From NCBI RefSeq assembly GCF_033954455.1, contig NZ_CP121473.1:1240001-1304000 (forward strand): a stretch of DNA of 64,000 bases, given 5' to 3'. Shown here in pieces: positions 35,369-42,497 of this stretch (the stretch's first letter is position 1; the number at the start of each line of letters is the position of its first letter). The position numbers and the translations under genes were made by a program. The notes beneath the pieces are model-generated. The model saw only the letters and a list, made by a program, of their open reading frames with translations, was not told the origin of the DNA and did not search any database. The stretch comes from Thiorhodovibrio litoralis (lineage in GTDB: Bacteria; Pseudomonadota; Gammaproteobacteria; Chromatiales; Chromatiaceae).

Positions 35369-35461
35369 GCCTAACGTCAAGGCTGGCCCGCCGCCCGTTG
35401 CCGCGCTGGGAGCGAAGCGACCGCGCGGCAACGGGCGGTCGGGCCGAGCCTCTTGTTAGGC
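35369..35461 (-). other. attC site 7
   Basis: GCCTAAC and GTTAGGC ends. Arms are aaggctggcccg and cgggccgagcctc with one extra G on the right; an inner stem is formed by ccgcccgttgccgcgc and its complement. Confidence 0.9.
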
Positions 35462-35466
35462 GTTAA

Positions 35467-36624
35467 TTACTTTGGCATATCGCCTGAACTAGGTGCAGTG
35501 GCCATTCTGACCTTAAGGTCATCTTCTTCTTTCCAAAACACAAAGCTAGGAATTTCCGCACCGGATGAGCCTCCCGAATATGGGTCCGAAAGCGTTGATG
35601 CTTCTTGAACGCGCTTCACAGTTGATCGGTAAAACAACTTGCGCTTGAACCAATTCATTTCTTCTACGCATTTTTTGGCATGATCTTGCAGATCTGAAAC
35701 TTTAGGGTATGCATCAATGACTGCTTTGTGTTCCTGCATCCGGCGATCAATATTGTCCAAACGTCGCTCCACATACTCTGTATTCTCCATGAGATCGTAG
35801 GATAGATGCGCTTGGTATACTCTAGCTTGCGCGGATAGCAGCCCGTTGAGCAGTTGCATATCGTGGATGATTGATCCGCCTTGTTCCTGGATAAGCGCGG
35901 CTGCTTGCTCTGCACCCTGCGCGCCACGTTGATTACGTATCCCGTTGACTCGTTCTGCGAAGTGAGAAATGATTATTTTGTTTCTTTCCAGAATTGAACC
36001 AATGACGTGTTCTGAGATGCTGAGACGTTCACGCGCAAGGTCGGAAAAGCGGCCGGTGCAAATATATTCGTCAATAATTTCATCTAAAGCGTTTATTGAC
36101 TGGTAGACTCGCCCAAGCGCATCGGCTTCTTGTCGAAGAGCAATTGCCTCCATCTGGCGGGTCATGACATCCAATCGACGGGATATTCGTTGGAGCTGAA
36201 ATGTACCGGCGATTCCGTTGAGCACAGACCAGACAGCGAAGGGCGCGATGATTGGTGCCATTGATGATGGGGCAAAACGGAGTTGGCCCGCTATTTGACC
36301 TGTAGATGTACTCACGACTGTGCCAAGGGACCCACCGGTAGTTTGGGCAAGTGCGTGGGTTCCCGCTTTGATTCCTTCGACCAACGCCGGAGTGCCGATA
36401 ACTTGAAAGGTGCTGCCGTTCGCGAGACCAGAGGCGACCGCAGGGATTGCTTTGCTGAGTTGATCGACAACGTTAGCGGAGATATTTCCTTTGGGGCTCG
36501 CCTGCTGGGAACGGGACCAATTCTGATGCAGCGCTTTGCTCGCGGTTGGCGAGTAGCCCACCAGCACAGCACGAGATTGCCGGTTGTCGGCAAGTAGTTC
36601 GATATACCTCGCACTCTCGTTCAC
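35467..36624 (-). CDS. Cassette protein with hydrophobic and coiled-coil segments
   Basis: A 385-residue protein that I do not recognise. Residues 60-150 contain Gly/Ala/Thr-rich and hydrophobic stretches (APIIAPFAVWSVLNGIAGTF), followed by long charged helices (FQLQRISRRLDVMTRQMEAI, then residues 220-330). This resembles the plan of membrane-inserting or pore-type proteins with a helical tail, but that is only inference. GC content is higher than the neighbouring exported cassettes, so it probably has another origin. Confidence 0.7.
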   Translation of the reverse strand: MNESARYIELLADNRQSRAVLVGYSPTASKALHQNWSRSQQASPKGNISANVVDQLSKAIPAVASGLANGSTFQVIGTPALVEGIKAGTHALAQTTGGSLGTVVSTSTGQIAGQLRFAPSSMAPIIAPFAVWSVLNGIAGTFQLQRISRRLDVMTRQMEAIALRQEADALGRVYQSINALDEIIDEYICTGRFSDLARERLSISEHVIGSILERNKIIISHFAERVNGIRNQRGAQGAEQAAALIQEQGGSIIHDMQLLNGLLSAQARVYQAHLSYDLMENTEYVERRLDNIDRRMQEHKAVIDAYPKVSDLQDHAKKCVEEMNWFKRKLFYRSTVKRVQEASTLSDPYSGGSSGAEIPSFVFWKEEDDLKVRMATAPSSGDMPK

Positions 36625-36679
36625 AAGAATCCCTCTGTAAGTAGATGAGTAGCCTAGTGCAGATGGTTTCTGTTGCGGC

Positions 36680-36751
36680 GCCTAACGCCACGCTCAGCCG
36701 AGCCGGTTGAGCGAGAGCGAAACCGGCTTCGGCTGGAGCACCGTGTTAGGC
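36680..36751 (-). other. attC site 8
   Basis: GCCTAAC/GTTAGGC ends; arms cgctcagccg and cggctggagc with an extra right-arm G. Nearly identical to sites 4, 9, 19 and 21. The bases just to its right (gatttgatggattagattc) also follow attC site 2. Confidence 0.92.
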
Positions 36752-36833
36752 GATTTGATGGATTAGATTCGGTCTTGAAAATTAAACCGAACTTGATCCG
36801 CTTAATTGTTTAATTCTTAATTGCAGGCTACCT

Positions 36834-37139
36834 TTAATTGAATTTTTCCTGCGCCCTCTTGTACAAATCCTGAAGTGATTGTGCAACTGCGGATTCTGCT
36901 TCTTGCATGGAAGCGCATATGGCCAACGTTTTGGCTTTACCGAATGCTTGTCCTCCGCGAGCTGGGTTTGTCCAAATGCTATACTCTGGTGGAGAGCCAG
37001 AGTCTGCGACATTCTTAATGTAAGCAATCGCACCGACTGATCGGCCTTTTTCATCCATCAAACCAAATTCAAAATTTAGATACCTTTTATCTCCCTGATC
37101 TGGGCCACTATACTCAAACCCGCCGATCTTCTTTGGCAT
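36834..37139 (-). CDS. Cassette protein, unknown
   Basis: A 101-residue protein from the ATG at 37139 (MPKKIGGFEYSGPDQGDKRYL). It has alternating beta-like segments (FEFGLMDEKGRSVGAIAYIK, then SIWTNPARGGQAFG) and a C-terminal helix (AESAVAQSLQDLYKRAQEKF). No family recognised. The longer frame to 37196 is less likely because MPKKIGG follows a GGGAGGCAA purine-rich stretch. Confidence 0.65.
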   Translation of the reverse strand: MPKKIGGFEYSGPDQGDKRYLNFEFGLMDEKGRSVGAIAYIKNVADSGSPPEYSIWTNPARGGQAFGKAKTLAICASMQEAESAVAQSLQDLYKRAQEKFN

Positions 37140-37288
37140 GATTACTTGCCTCCCTAAAAGGTGATGACGGCCATAAAAATAGAAACAGTGAGTCACTGCC
37201 TAGGTAGTTCAATTTGACCTGTTTCATGCACTTTCTCTGCCCTAGCAACTACCGCGCGGCACCAGGCTCTTAAGTTATTGCTTTAAAT

Positions 37289-37360
37289 CCCTAACGCCAT
37301 GCTCAGCCGAGCCGGTTGAGCGAGAGCGAAACCGGCTTCGGCTGGAGCACCGTGTTAGGC
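37289..37360 (-). other. attC site 9
   Basis: CCCTAAC and GTTAGGC ends; arms gctcagccg and cggctggagc with one extra right-arm G. Same family as sites 4 and 8. Confidence 0.9.
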
Positions 37361-37363
37361 CAG

Positions 37364-37618
37364 TTAGTCATTGATTAAACTATCATATTCATCGTGAGTG
37401 CCTATCCAGATCCACACATACCCGTCATCATCTTCCATCGCAAGCGCACGGTGATTACCGCCAACTCGCGCCGACCACAACTTGCCGACTTTCTTGAAAC
37501 ACAAAGATGGATGGCGTGGGTTCTCTTTAAGTAATTCATAATTCTTTCGCGCGAGTTTCTGCACTTGTTCTGGCAAGGCATATAAGCAAGCCCAAAATCG
37601 CGTGGTGGTTTTGTGCAT
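37364..37618 (-). CDS. RelE-type toxin (intact)
   Basis: An 84-residue protein (MHKTTTRFWACLYALPEQVQ) with KENPRHPSLCFKKVGKLWSARVGG and WIGTHDEYDSLIND. The helix-then-beta layout, small size and closing HDEYD are those of RelE/ParE-superfamily mRNA interferases. It overlaps the antitoxin stop by one base (TAATG). Paralogue of the IS-split toxin at 22903-25528. Cassette toxin-antitoxin pairs are thought to stabilise integron arrays. Confidence 0.83.
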   Translation of the reverse strand: MHKTTTRFWACLYALPEQVQKLARKNYELLKENPRHPSLCFKKVGKLWSARVGGNHRALAMEDDDGYVWIWIGTHDEYDSLIND

Positions 37619-37818
37619 TAAATTTGACTAAGCATTCCCTTCGCTTTTTCTTCCAATGCTTCATTTATTAGAAAATCTAATTTTCCGGCAGCAGAATCTT
37701 TTTCAATTTCCTCATCCCACATTTCCCAATCATGCTCAGATAACCAGTGCATCAGTTTCATATATTCACGATGCGGAAGGGCTTCGATTTCTATCTTAAT
37801 TTCTTCAAATGTTCTCAT
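37618..37818 (-). CDS. Antitoxin of RelE-type pair
   Basis: A 66-residue acidic protein from the ATG at 37818 (MRTFEEIKIEIEALPHREYM, ending KGMLSQI). It precedes and is coupled to the toxin gene. The WLSEHDWEMWDEEIEKDS block mirrors the antitoxin at 25525-25725, so the two cassettes carry paralogous modules. The longer frame to 37968 runs back through attC 10 and is rejected. Confidence 0.82.
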   Translation of the reverse strand: MRTFEEIKIEIEALPHREYMKLMHWLSEHDWEMWDEEIEKDSAAGKLDFLINEALEEKAKGMLSQI

Positions 37819-37833
37819 AATAGTACCTTTGTG

Positions 37834-37897
37834 GCCTAACGCCAGCATCAGCTGGCGCGAGCGTAGTGAGTGGTCGGACTGGAGGCCATCGTTAGGC
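37834..37897 (-). other. attC site 10
   Basis: GCCTAAC and GTTAGGC ends; arms gccagcatcagctggcgcga and ggtcggactggaggcc. Similar to sites 1 and 6. Confidence 0.87.
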
Positions 37898-37978
37898 GAT
37901 TGATTCTGCGTTAATGACTTGCCTGGAAAATAATTCCATCCTGGTTCCTTTGATTCATTTTCTCCCATCTATATTTCT
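37898..37978. other. 81-bp gene-free segment between attC 10 and attC 11
   Basis: No frame of useful length. It contains a block (gcctggaaaataattccatc) repeated with changes after attC 6 (around 34197) and attC 19 (around 42321), so it is probably a remnant or minimal cassette. Confidence 0.6.
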
Positions 37979-38066
37979 GCATAACGCCCCAAATTACTGG
38001 CGGCAAAAAGCAGAGCGAGGAACGAGCGGCGCTTTTTGCCGTCCATGTGAATTTGCCTTGTTATGT
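37979..38066 (-). other. attC site 11
   Basis: GCATAAC and GTTATGT ends; the inner stem ggcggcaaaaagc pairs with gctttttgccg and the outer arms caaatt/aatttg pair next to the ends. Confidence 0.75.
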
Positions 38067-38070
38067 GCGC

Positions 38071-38322
38071 TTACAGAGAACACTGCTGTCTTACCTGCGC
38101 TACCCCACATACATTTTCAACCGAAACATCAAATTCACAACCTTGAGTAAGGTTCCTAAAGGTTTCACCGCCCATGCTATAAAAATCTGGATAAGAAACT
38201 ACATCTCCGATTTCCGGCTCACATGAATCAAGTAGTTCGAAAACTACAAATTCTCCACTGCCATCAATCTCGGCTGCGTACATGCCACGACCGGGGTTTA
38301 TGACTTTTACTATAGCTTTCAT
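38071..38322 (-). CDS. Cassette protein, unknown, OB-like beta pattern
   Basis: An 83-residue protein (MKAIVKVINPGRGMYAAEID) with alternating short strands (GEFVVFELLDSCEPEIGDVV) suggestive of a small beta-barrel. It is followed closely upstream by the SWIM-like gene on the same strand, 8 bp apart, so the two probably form a two-gene cassette. No family assigned. Confidence 0.65.
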   Translation of the reverse strand: MKAIVKVINPGRGMYAAEIDGSGEFVVFELLDSCEPEIGDVVSYPDFYSMGGETFRNLTQGCEFDVSVENVCGVAQVRQQCSL

Positions 38323-38330
38323 TTTTGTTT

Positions 38331-38666
38331 TTAATCTCGCATTGCCTTTGCTACAATTTTCTTTGCGGCAGAAAGCTCTTTTTTTATTCTTGCCGCCTCA
38401 GATTCCAACTCTCGCATTTTTTGAATTGCTTCATCGACGTCTGTACCCGGCAACCAAGACTGCACAATTTTTACATCTTCTAGGTTTTCACTGACTATTC
38501 CTTTTGTTACACCAGCAAGGATGTTGAATCTATGTTTGCAATATTGCCCATTTTCTCCAGCCGGACATGAACAATACGCAGAAAGATTGGTATCTGATCT
38601 TTTAACAAAGACAACTCCGTATGGCTCGGCGGCAGAGCCTTGAACTTCAAATGATATTTCCGGCAT
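38331..38666 (-). CDS. SWIM-type zinc-finger protein
   Basis: A 111-residue protein from the ATG at 38666 (MPEISFEVQGSAAEPYGVVF). The motif YCSCPAGENGQYCKHRFNIL fits the CxCxnCxH SWIM zinc-finger. A C-terminal helix (MRELESEAARIKKELSAAKK) follows. SWIM fingers bind DNA or proteins, and in larger proteins accompany transposases or helicases; here the domain is alone. The longer frame to 38759 enters attC 12 and is rejected. Confidence 0.72.
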   Translation of the reverse strand: MPEISFEVQGSAAEPYGVVFVKRSDTNLSAYCSCPAGENGQYCKHRFNILAGVTKGIVSENLEDVKIVQSWLPGTDVDEAIQKMRELESEAARIKKELSAAKKIVAKAMRD

Positions 38667-38685
38667 TGTTTGCCTCCCTTTTTGC

Positions 38686-38781
38686 ACATAACGAAAAAGC
38701 ATTTTATCCGGCGTGCGCCACACAGACGTTGCCGTCGAAGCACTGAGTTCGACGCGCACGACGGATAAATGTTTGTTGGGC
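38686..38781 (-). other. attC site 12
   Basis: ACATAAC and GTTGGGC ends; arms gcattttatccggcgtgcgc and gcgcacgacggataaatg. Similar in plan to site 5, and both precede the duplicated gene-free cassette. Confidence 0.72.
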
Positions 38782-39088
38782 TAAACCGCCTTATGCGCGG
38801 TGCCAGTTTCCGGAACGGCCTAGCTGGCGGGCGCGAGCGGATATGGCAGGGATTATGCTTAAGAGGGTATTGTATCTGCCGTCTGGTTCAGGCGGCGCGG
38901 TTCTATCTTGTTGTAAACAAGCATTTTCTTGTCTCCTGAGGATGACAGTCTTCATCATTTTGTAACAATCCTGCCGATCTGGATCGCGCTATCGAATCAG
39001 ACACACCCACTTCCGGTCTCAGTGGTTTGCCGAGTATCCATATTTCCTCGTTATAGGCTTGGCGCCAAGCCCCGCCGAAGGCGGTTTA
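38782..39088. repeat. Gene-free cassette, copy 2
   Basis: Near-identical to 33802-34108. The frame from the ATG near 38791 reads MRGASFRNGLAGGRERIWQG and continues to a stop after 49 codons, whereas copy 1 has a stop after about 23. The substitutions between copies do not show an obvious third-position bias by eye, so coding is unproven. Confidence 0.8.
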
Positions 39089-39195
39089 GTTCAACGTGAC
39101 GCATAAGCCGGGCTGTACTGCGCCCAGGATGACCCCGAAACAATACGCCAAGCTCGACGGCGCAGTACAGGCTCGGCTTAATGCGCTCGTTAGGG
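39089..39195 (-). other. attC site 13
   Basis: GTTCAAC and GTTAGGG ends; arms gacgcataagccgggctgta and caggctcggcttaatgcgc, with inner stem tactgcgcc/ggcgcagta. Confidence 0.85.
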
Positions 39196-40293
39196 TTAAT
39201 CATTGATAAACTCCTCTAAGTATCGATCAAACGCTGGATAGCGACCTCCTGCACCAAATTGCCTTTCCAAGGCAATCAGATAGGCCGCGCCAGCAGGATT
39301 ATTGCGCGCCGACTTCGCCTTTCGATAGTCAATGTATGCTGCTATCGCGCCGACAAGCATTGATGCTCCGATCTCATAGAGGTTAAATGGGTCCCCTGTA
39401 GCTCCCAGTAATGCGCCGTAAACGCCGGCTGAGGTGGGTACCCCCATCGTAAACATGCTTCCAACATCATCCTTATTTAGGAAGCCTTGAGATGCTTTAA
39501 GGTTTGCTTTCGCCTTCTCTAAATCGCGTTTGAAATCATTTAGAATATCTTTGCCATGTTTGATCGACTCGCACTTATGTAGCTGGTCAGAGAATCTTTC
39601 CAATTCAAGCTTGAATGTATTTCGCTCATCCTTTGAGTGCGCCGAAGCTTTAACAATTCTATCCATGGGAATTGAATCGACATCAAACGGTAGTAGATCG
39701 TTGAATACTAGCGCCGAATAAAAGCCATTTGCTTCTGTGTCGGATAGGAAATCGTCAAAATTAGCTGATTCCGAGAAATATGAGCTAACAGCGAAGGAGT
39801 ATTGATCATCTGTGCATCGAGAAAGTTGCCTTCGTCTGGAAACTTCTGTGGACAGAAAGAACATGTAGCCGCGAACGACCTCCCTTGGAAGAAGCAAGAA
39901 TCCCTCTTCAGACTCGCCAACGGCATACTTCTCCAACGACGGATAAAGAACAGAGTCGATCTTATCTGGATGTAAGTAAGAATACTCATCGTGCTCGAGA
40001 CCAGCAGGCTTGTACTGAATGCCTTCCAATAGATCTTGAAAGTCCCGAGTAACGCCGCTTAGATCCTCGGGCTCTAAAGCTATAGGTCTAACAAGTCCAT
40101 TGTCACATGCTTTAATTATCTCAATGGAGTCCCTAGGAGAATAGCCGGAAGGAACAATTCGAAAGACATTGTCCCAAAGTAGAAGCGCTGCCTTTAGCCA
40201 TCTCTCGTTGCGGATTTCTATATGAGGATAATAAAGTATGGAGTCGTTCACGTTCTTCTTGAGTACCCTAACGTCAAACCTAAGCCGACCCAT
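39196..40293 (-). CDS. DUF6236-like cassette protein
   Basis: A protein of up to 365 residues. SILYYPHIEIRNERWLKAALLLWDN near the N terminus and the C-terminal Ala/Gly-rich IGASMLVGAIAAYIDYRKAK resemble DUF6236 proteins (tentative). The ATG at 40293 lies inside attC 14 (arm encoded as MGRLRFDVRV), which would exchange the start on cassette movement. A GTG at 40251 would keep the start within the cassette. The stop directly follows its own attC. Confidence 0.72.
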   Translation of the reverse strand: MGRLRFDVRVLKKNVNDSILYYPHIEIRNERWLKAALLLWDNVFRIVPSGYSPRDSIEIIKACDNGLVRPIALEPEDLSGVTRDFQDLLEGIQYKPAGLEHDEYSYLHPDKIDSVLYPSLEKYAVGESEEGFLLLPREVVRGYMFFLSTEVSRRRQLSRCTDDQYSFAVSSYFSESANFDDFLSDTEANGFYSALVFNDLLPFDVDSIPMDRIVKASAHSKDERNTFKLELERFSDQLHKCESIKHGKDILNDFKRDLEKAKANLKASQGFLNKDDVGSMFTMGVPTSAGVYGALLGATGDPFNLYEIGASMLVGAIAAYIDYRKAKSARNNPAGAAYLIALERQFGAGGRYPAFDRYLEEFIND

Positions 40294-40370
40294 ACTGCGC
40301 TGGGATGAGACTGAATGAATGCAATGAGCTACGCGCGCAGTATGGGGTCGGCTTGAGGTGCGTGTTAGGC
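40266..40370 (-). other. attC site 14
   Basis: CCCTAAC and GTTAGGC ends; arms acctaagccgacccatactg and cagtatggggtcggcttgagg, with an extra G in the right arm. Confidence 0.88.
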
Positions 40371-40808
40371 ATCGAACGCCATCTTTAAGCTCGCTTGCGT
40401 TTCGCCAACTACCGTGAACCCATGGCGCTCATAAAAACGCTTTGCCGGCGCGTTGATTTTGAAAACCTGCAACTTGACTCCGAGATGCTGCTTCGATGCT
40501 GCCGAGATAACCCGTTTCAAAACGTTTGCCCCAAGCCCCTTCTTTTGATGCTCCGGAGCGAGCAAAAGCATCCGGATGTAGAGTTCATCACTATGTTTCT
40601 CTACTTGCACATAACCTATGGCTTGATCTTCGCGTAAGACCACCGTTACCTGTTCTGGATCAAAGTGCTCTGAAAAATCATTTTTTTGCCATTGACTATC
40701 CCAACCCCAGATCTGTTCGATGTAGCCTCCCATCACTGATCGGTATAGCTCGAACAATTGCGCTTGATCCTCAGGATTTGCAGACCGGAAGGAATATTCG
40801 GCTTCCAT
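40365..40808 (-). CDS. GNAT-family N-acetyltransferase
   Basis: A 147-residue acetyltransferase. It shows IGYVQVEKHSDELYIRMLLL, the acetyl-CoA-binding motif APEHQKKGLGANVLKRV, and the closing FKINAPAKRFYERHGFTVVGE. The stop codon is provided by the attC 14 end (GTTAGGC read on the minus strand), the classic compact cassette layout. The substrate is unknown; cassette GNATs include aminoglycoside and other small-molecule acetyltransferases. Confidence 0.88.
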   Translation of the reverse strand: MEAEYSFRSANPEDQAQLFELYRSVMGGYIEQIWGWDSQWQKNDFSEHFDPEQVTVVLREDQAIGYVQVEKHSDELYIRMLLLAPEHQKKGLGANVLKRVISAASKQHLGVKLQVFKINAPAKRFYERHGFTVVGETQASLKMAFDA

Positions 40809-40814
40809 TTTTAT

Positions 40815-40874
40815 GCCTAACGTCTAAGGTAACTGGCGCCGCGAAGCGGCGTCCGGTTGACCGCCTTGTTGGGC
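40815..40874 (-). other. attC site 15
   Basis: GCCTAAC and GTTGGGC ends; short site with arms aaggtaactgg/ccggttgaccgcctt and a gcgccgcgaagcggcg loop stem. It resembles site 17. Confidence 0.83.
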
Positions 40875-41186
40875 AGCTACATGAGGATACTCACATATCC
40901 TGCCAGCAAGACACGAAAGGATCCAGTCAGTAGCTCTTGTGAATTTAGATTTAGACATCTCTTTCTGACCGACGATCTGAGAATAGACTGGAAATACGAG
41001 GAATGGCTTCCCGGTATTGGTAGAGCATTCTCTAGGCAGGATGCAGGGACCATGGGCTGCACGAAACAAGGCGAACGTGCCCTTGCGGAAATGAATTTTG
41101 TAGTCGTACCGCTCAGATGAGAACACACCATTTCCATGCCATGTGTAGCCAAAATCCATGCACCACCTTTTCACAGTCGACTTCAT
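40824..41186 (-). CDS. Cassette protein, unknown
   Basis: A 120-residue minus-strand frame (MKSTVKRWCMDFGYTWHGNG, then FRKGTFALFRAAHGPCILP). Its last 17 residues are encoded by attC 15, so the tail would change if the cassette moved. A plus-strand frame of 87 codons overlaps, but composition and start context favour the minus strand. No family recognised. Confidence 0.5.
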   Translation of the reverse strand: MKSTVKRWCMDFGYTWHGNGVFSSERYDYKIHFRKGTFALFRAAHGPCILPRECSTNTGKPFLVFPVYSQIVGQKEMSKSKFTRATDWILSCLAGRICEYPHVAAQQGGQPDAASRRQLP

Positions 41187-41212
41187 CTCGGAATCCAGGT
41201 TATGTCTGCGCT

Positions 41213-41272
41213 GCCCAACGCTGCGCTTCTGGGGCGATGCGAAGCATCGTCCCTAGCAAGCGCTTGTTGGGG
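41213..41272 (-). other. attC site 16
   Basis: GCCCAAC and GTTGGGG ends; outer arms gctgcgctt/aagcgc and a central stem gatgcgaagcatc. Short attC type. Confidence 0.78.
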
Positions 41273-41577
41273 ATTCTGTGTATTGATCCTGGCAATATGA
41301 TGCTCAGAGGATTGATCTCAAGGCGTTTGCCCAATTGTGCAAGCAGCCTTGGTTGGCGAGGTGTGTAGGGAGCAGATCTATTGGTTTGGTCTGATGCTTG
41401 CAGTGGAAACCCGGTTCAGGGACGTGTGTAAGCAATGATTAAGTGCAGATCCGATCTGCTGTTTTGGCCGAGATGATCGATATTGACAAGTATGCCGACA
41501 GTAGTGGTTGATGCCTCTGTGTTTGTAGGCGAGTGTCATATGCTGAAGAGTATGCCAGGACCAGTGTCGCTACAGAT
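41273..41577. other. 305-bp segment without clear gene (cassette)
   Basis: Bounded by attC 16 and attC 17. I see no frame with convincing length, start context or family match on either strand, so this is an ORF-less or decayed cassette. Confidence 0.6.
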
Positions 41578-41633
41578 CCCCAACGTCAAAGGTAACCGGC
41601 GCCGAAGGCGTCCGGTTGACCGACTTGTTGGGC
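41578..41633 (-). other. attC site 17
   Basis: CCCCAAC and GTTGGGC ends; arms aaaggtaaccgg/ccggttgaccgactt and the central stem gcgccgaaggcg. Close to site 15. Confidence 0.85.
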
Positions 41634-41655
41634 GATCACGGTCATTCTGTTTGGG

Positions 41656-41946
41656 TTAATCATAATATGCCTCAGAATGCACTTCTTCTTTGGACATAGC
41701 AATGGCTGCCTCAATTTCACCTATCGGTATACTTACGGGGCCATTCTCGCCATATATCACGAATCTTCTCTCATCGCCTTTATCTGCCCGAATTGTTACG
41801 ATTGGATAGGGCTGTGCCGTGGTATCAAGCTCGCCGGTCGGTTTTGCAATGCACAATTCTAAGTGCATTCCATCGCCTGCACACGAAAATCTCTGAAGAT
41901 AGAGCCTATCAACGTACCGATCGGGTTTGCTAGAATGTATATTCAT
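41656..41946 (-). CDS. Cassette protein, unknown
   Basis: A 96-residue protein from the ATG at 41946 (MNIHSSKPDRYVDRLYLQRF). Beta-rich middle (PYPIVTIRADKGDERRFVIY) and a C-terminal helix (IGEIEAAIAMSKEEVHSEAY). The start is within a few bases of attC 18, typical of compact cassettes. No family recognised. Confidence 0.65.
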   Translation of the reverse strand: MNIHSSKPDRYVDRLYLQRFSCAGDGMHLELCIAKPTGELDTTAQPYPIVTIRADKGDERRFVIYGENGPVSIPIGEIEAAIAMSKEEVHSEAYYD

Positions 41947-41952
41947 GTTGCA

Positions 41953-42047
41953 GCCCAACGACAACGCTCAGCCGCCCAGCGCTGGCACGGAGCCGAGACA
42001 ACCAAACCAAGCTGACGCGCGGGGTCGGCTGGAGCAACTTGTTAGGC
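41953..42047 (-). other. attC site 18
   Basis: GCCCAAC and GTTAGGC ends; arms aacgctcagccg/cggctggagcaactt, with an inner stem containing cagcgctgg-like pairing. Confidence 0.85.
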
Positions 42048-42055
42048 GGTGATTT

Positions 42056-42223
42056 ATGACGAAGCAAGAATTGATCGACGCTCTTTCTCCTTTTGATCCT
42101 GATGATGTTGTCATCGTGCAATATGAAAATGATAAATCTTGGGACAACATTCAGTACCTTTACCAAAACGGATCATCTATAGCCATTGTTTTCGGCGGCG
42201 GCAATCCGTTTAGTGACAAGTGA
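42056..42223 (+). CDS. Small inverted cassette protein
   Basis: A 55-residue protein (MTKQELIDALSPFDPDDVVI, ending NPFSDK), with acidic N-terminal helix and later beta-like SSIAIVFGGG. It starts 9 bp after attC 18 and stops 5 bp before attC 19, filling the cassette in the orientation opposite to the attC sites. It lies below a typical ORF-length cutoff. No family recognised. Confidence 0.6.
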   Translation: MTKQELIDALSPFDPDDVVIVQYENDKSWDNIQYLYQNGSSIAIVFGGGNPFSDK

Positions 42224-42227
42224 TTCC

Positions 42228-42299
42228 GCCTAACGCCACGCTCAGCCGAGCCGGTTGAGCGAGAGCGAAACCGGCTTCGGCTGAAGCACCGTGTTAGGC
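42228..42299 (-). other. attC site 19
   Basis: GCCTAAC/GTTAGGC ends; arms cgctcagccg and cggctgaagc. One of the near-identical 72-bp group (sites 4, 8, 9, 19, 21). Confidence 0.92.
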
Positions 42300-42419
42300 G
42301 GTTGATTGGACTTTGATTTCCAGCCTGGAAAACAATTCCATCCAGACCCCTTTAATTCGATCACCGAGGATTCAATGTAGACCTTCGCACCCATCACGGT
42401 TCTGCTGGGTTGCGTGGGC
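42300..42419. other. 120-bp gene-free cassette
   Basis: No usable frame. Begins with the same type of block (gcctggaaaacaattccatc, near 42321) seen after attC 6 and attC 10, and so may be a decayed relative of those cassettes. Confidence 0.6.
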
Positions 42420-42493
42420 AGCTAACGCCAAACTAACCCGCGGCCCAAAGTGCGCCAGCACTTTTTGCCGTCGGGTTTAGTGCCGTGTTAGGC
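42420..42493 (-). other. attC site 20
   Basis: AGCTAAC and GTTAGGC ends; arms aaactaacccgcgg and cgtcgggtttagtg with inner aaagtgc/gcacttt. Confidence 0.83.
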
Positions 42494-42497
42494 GACT

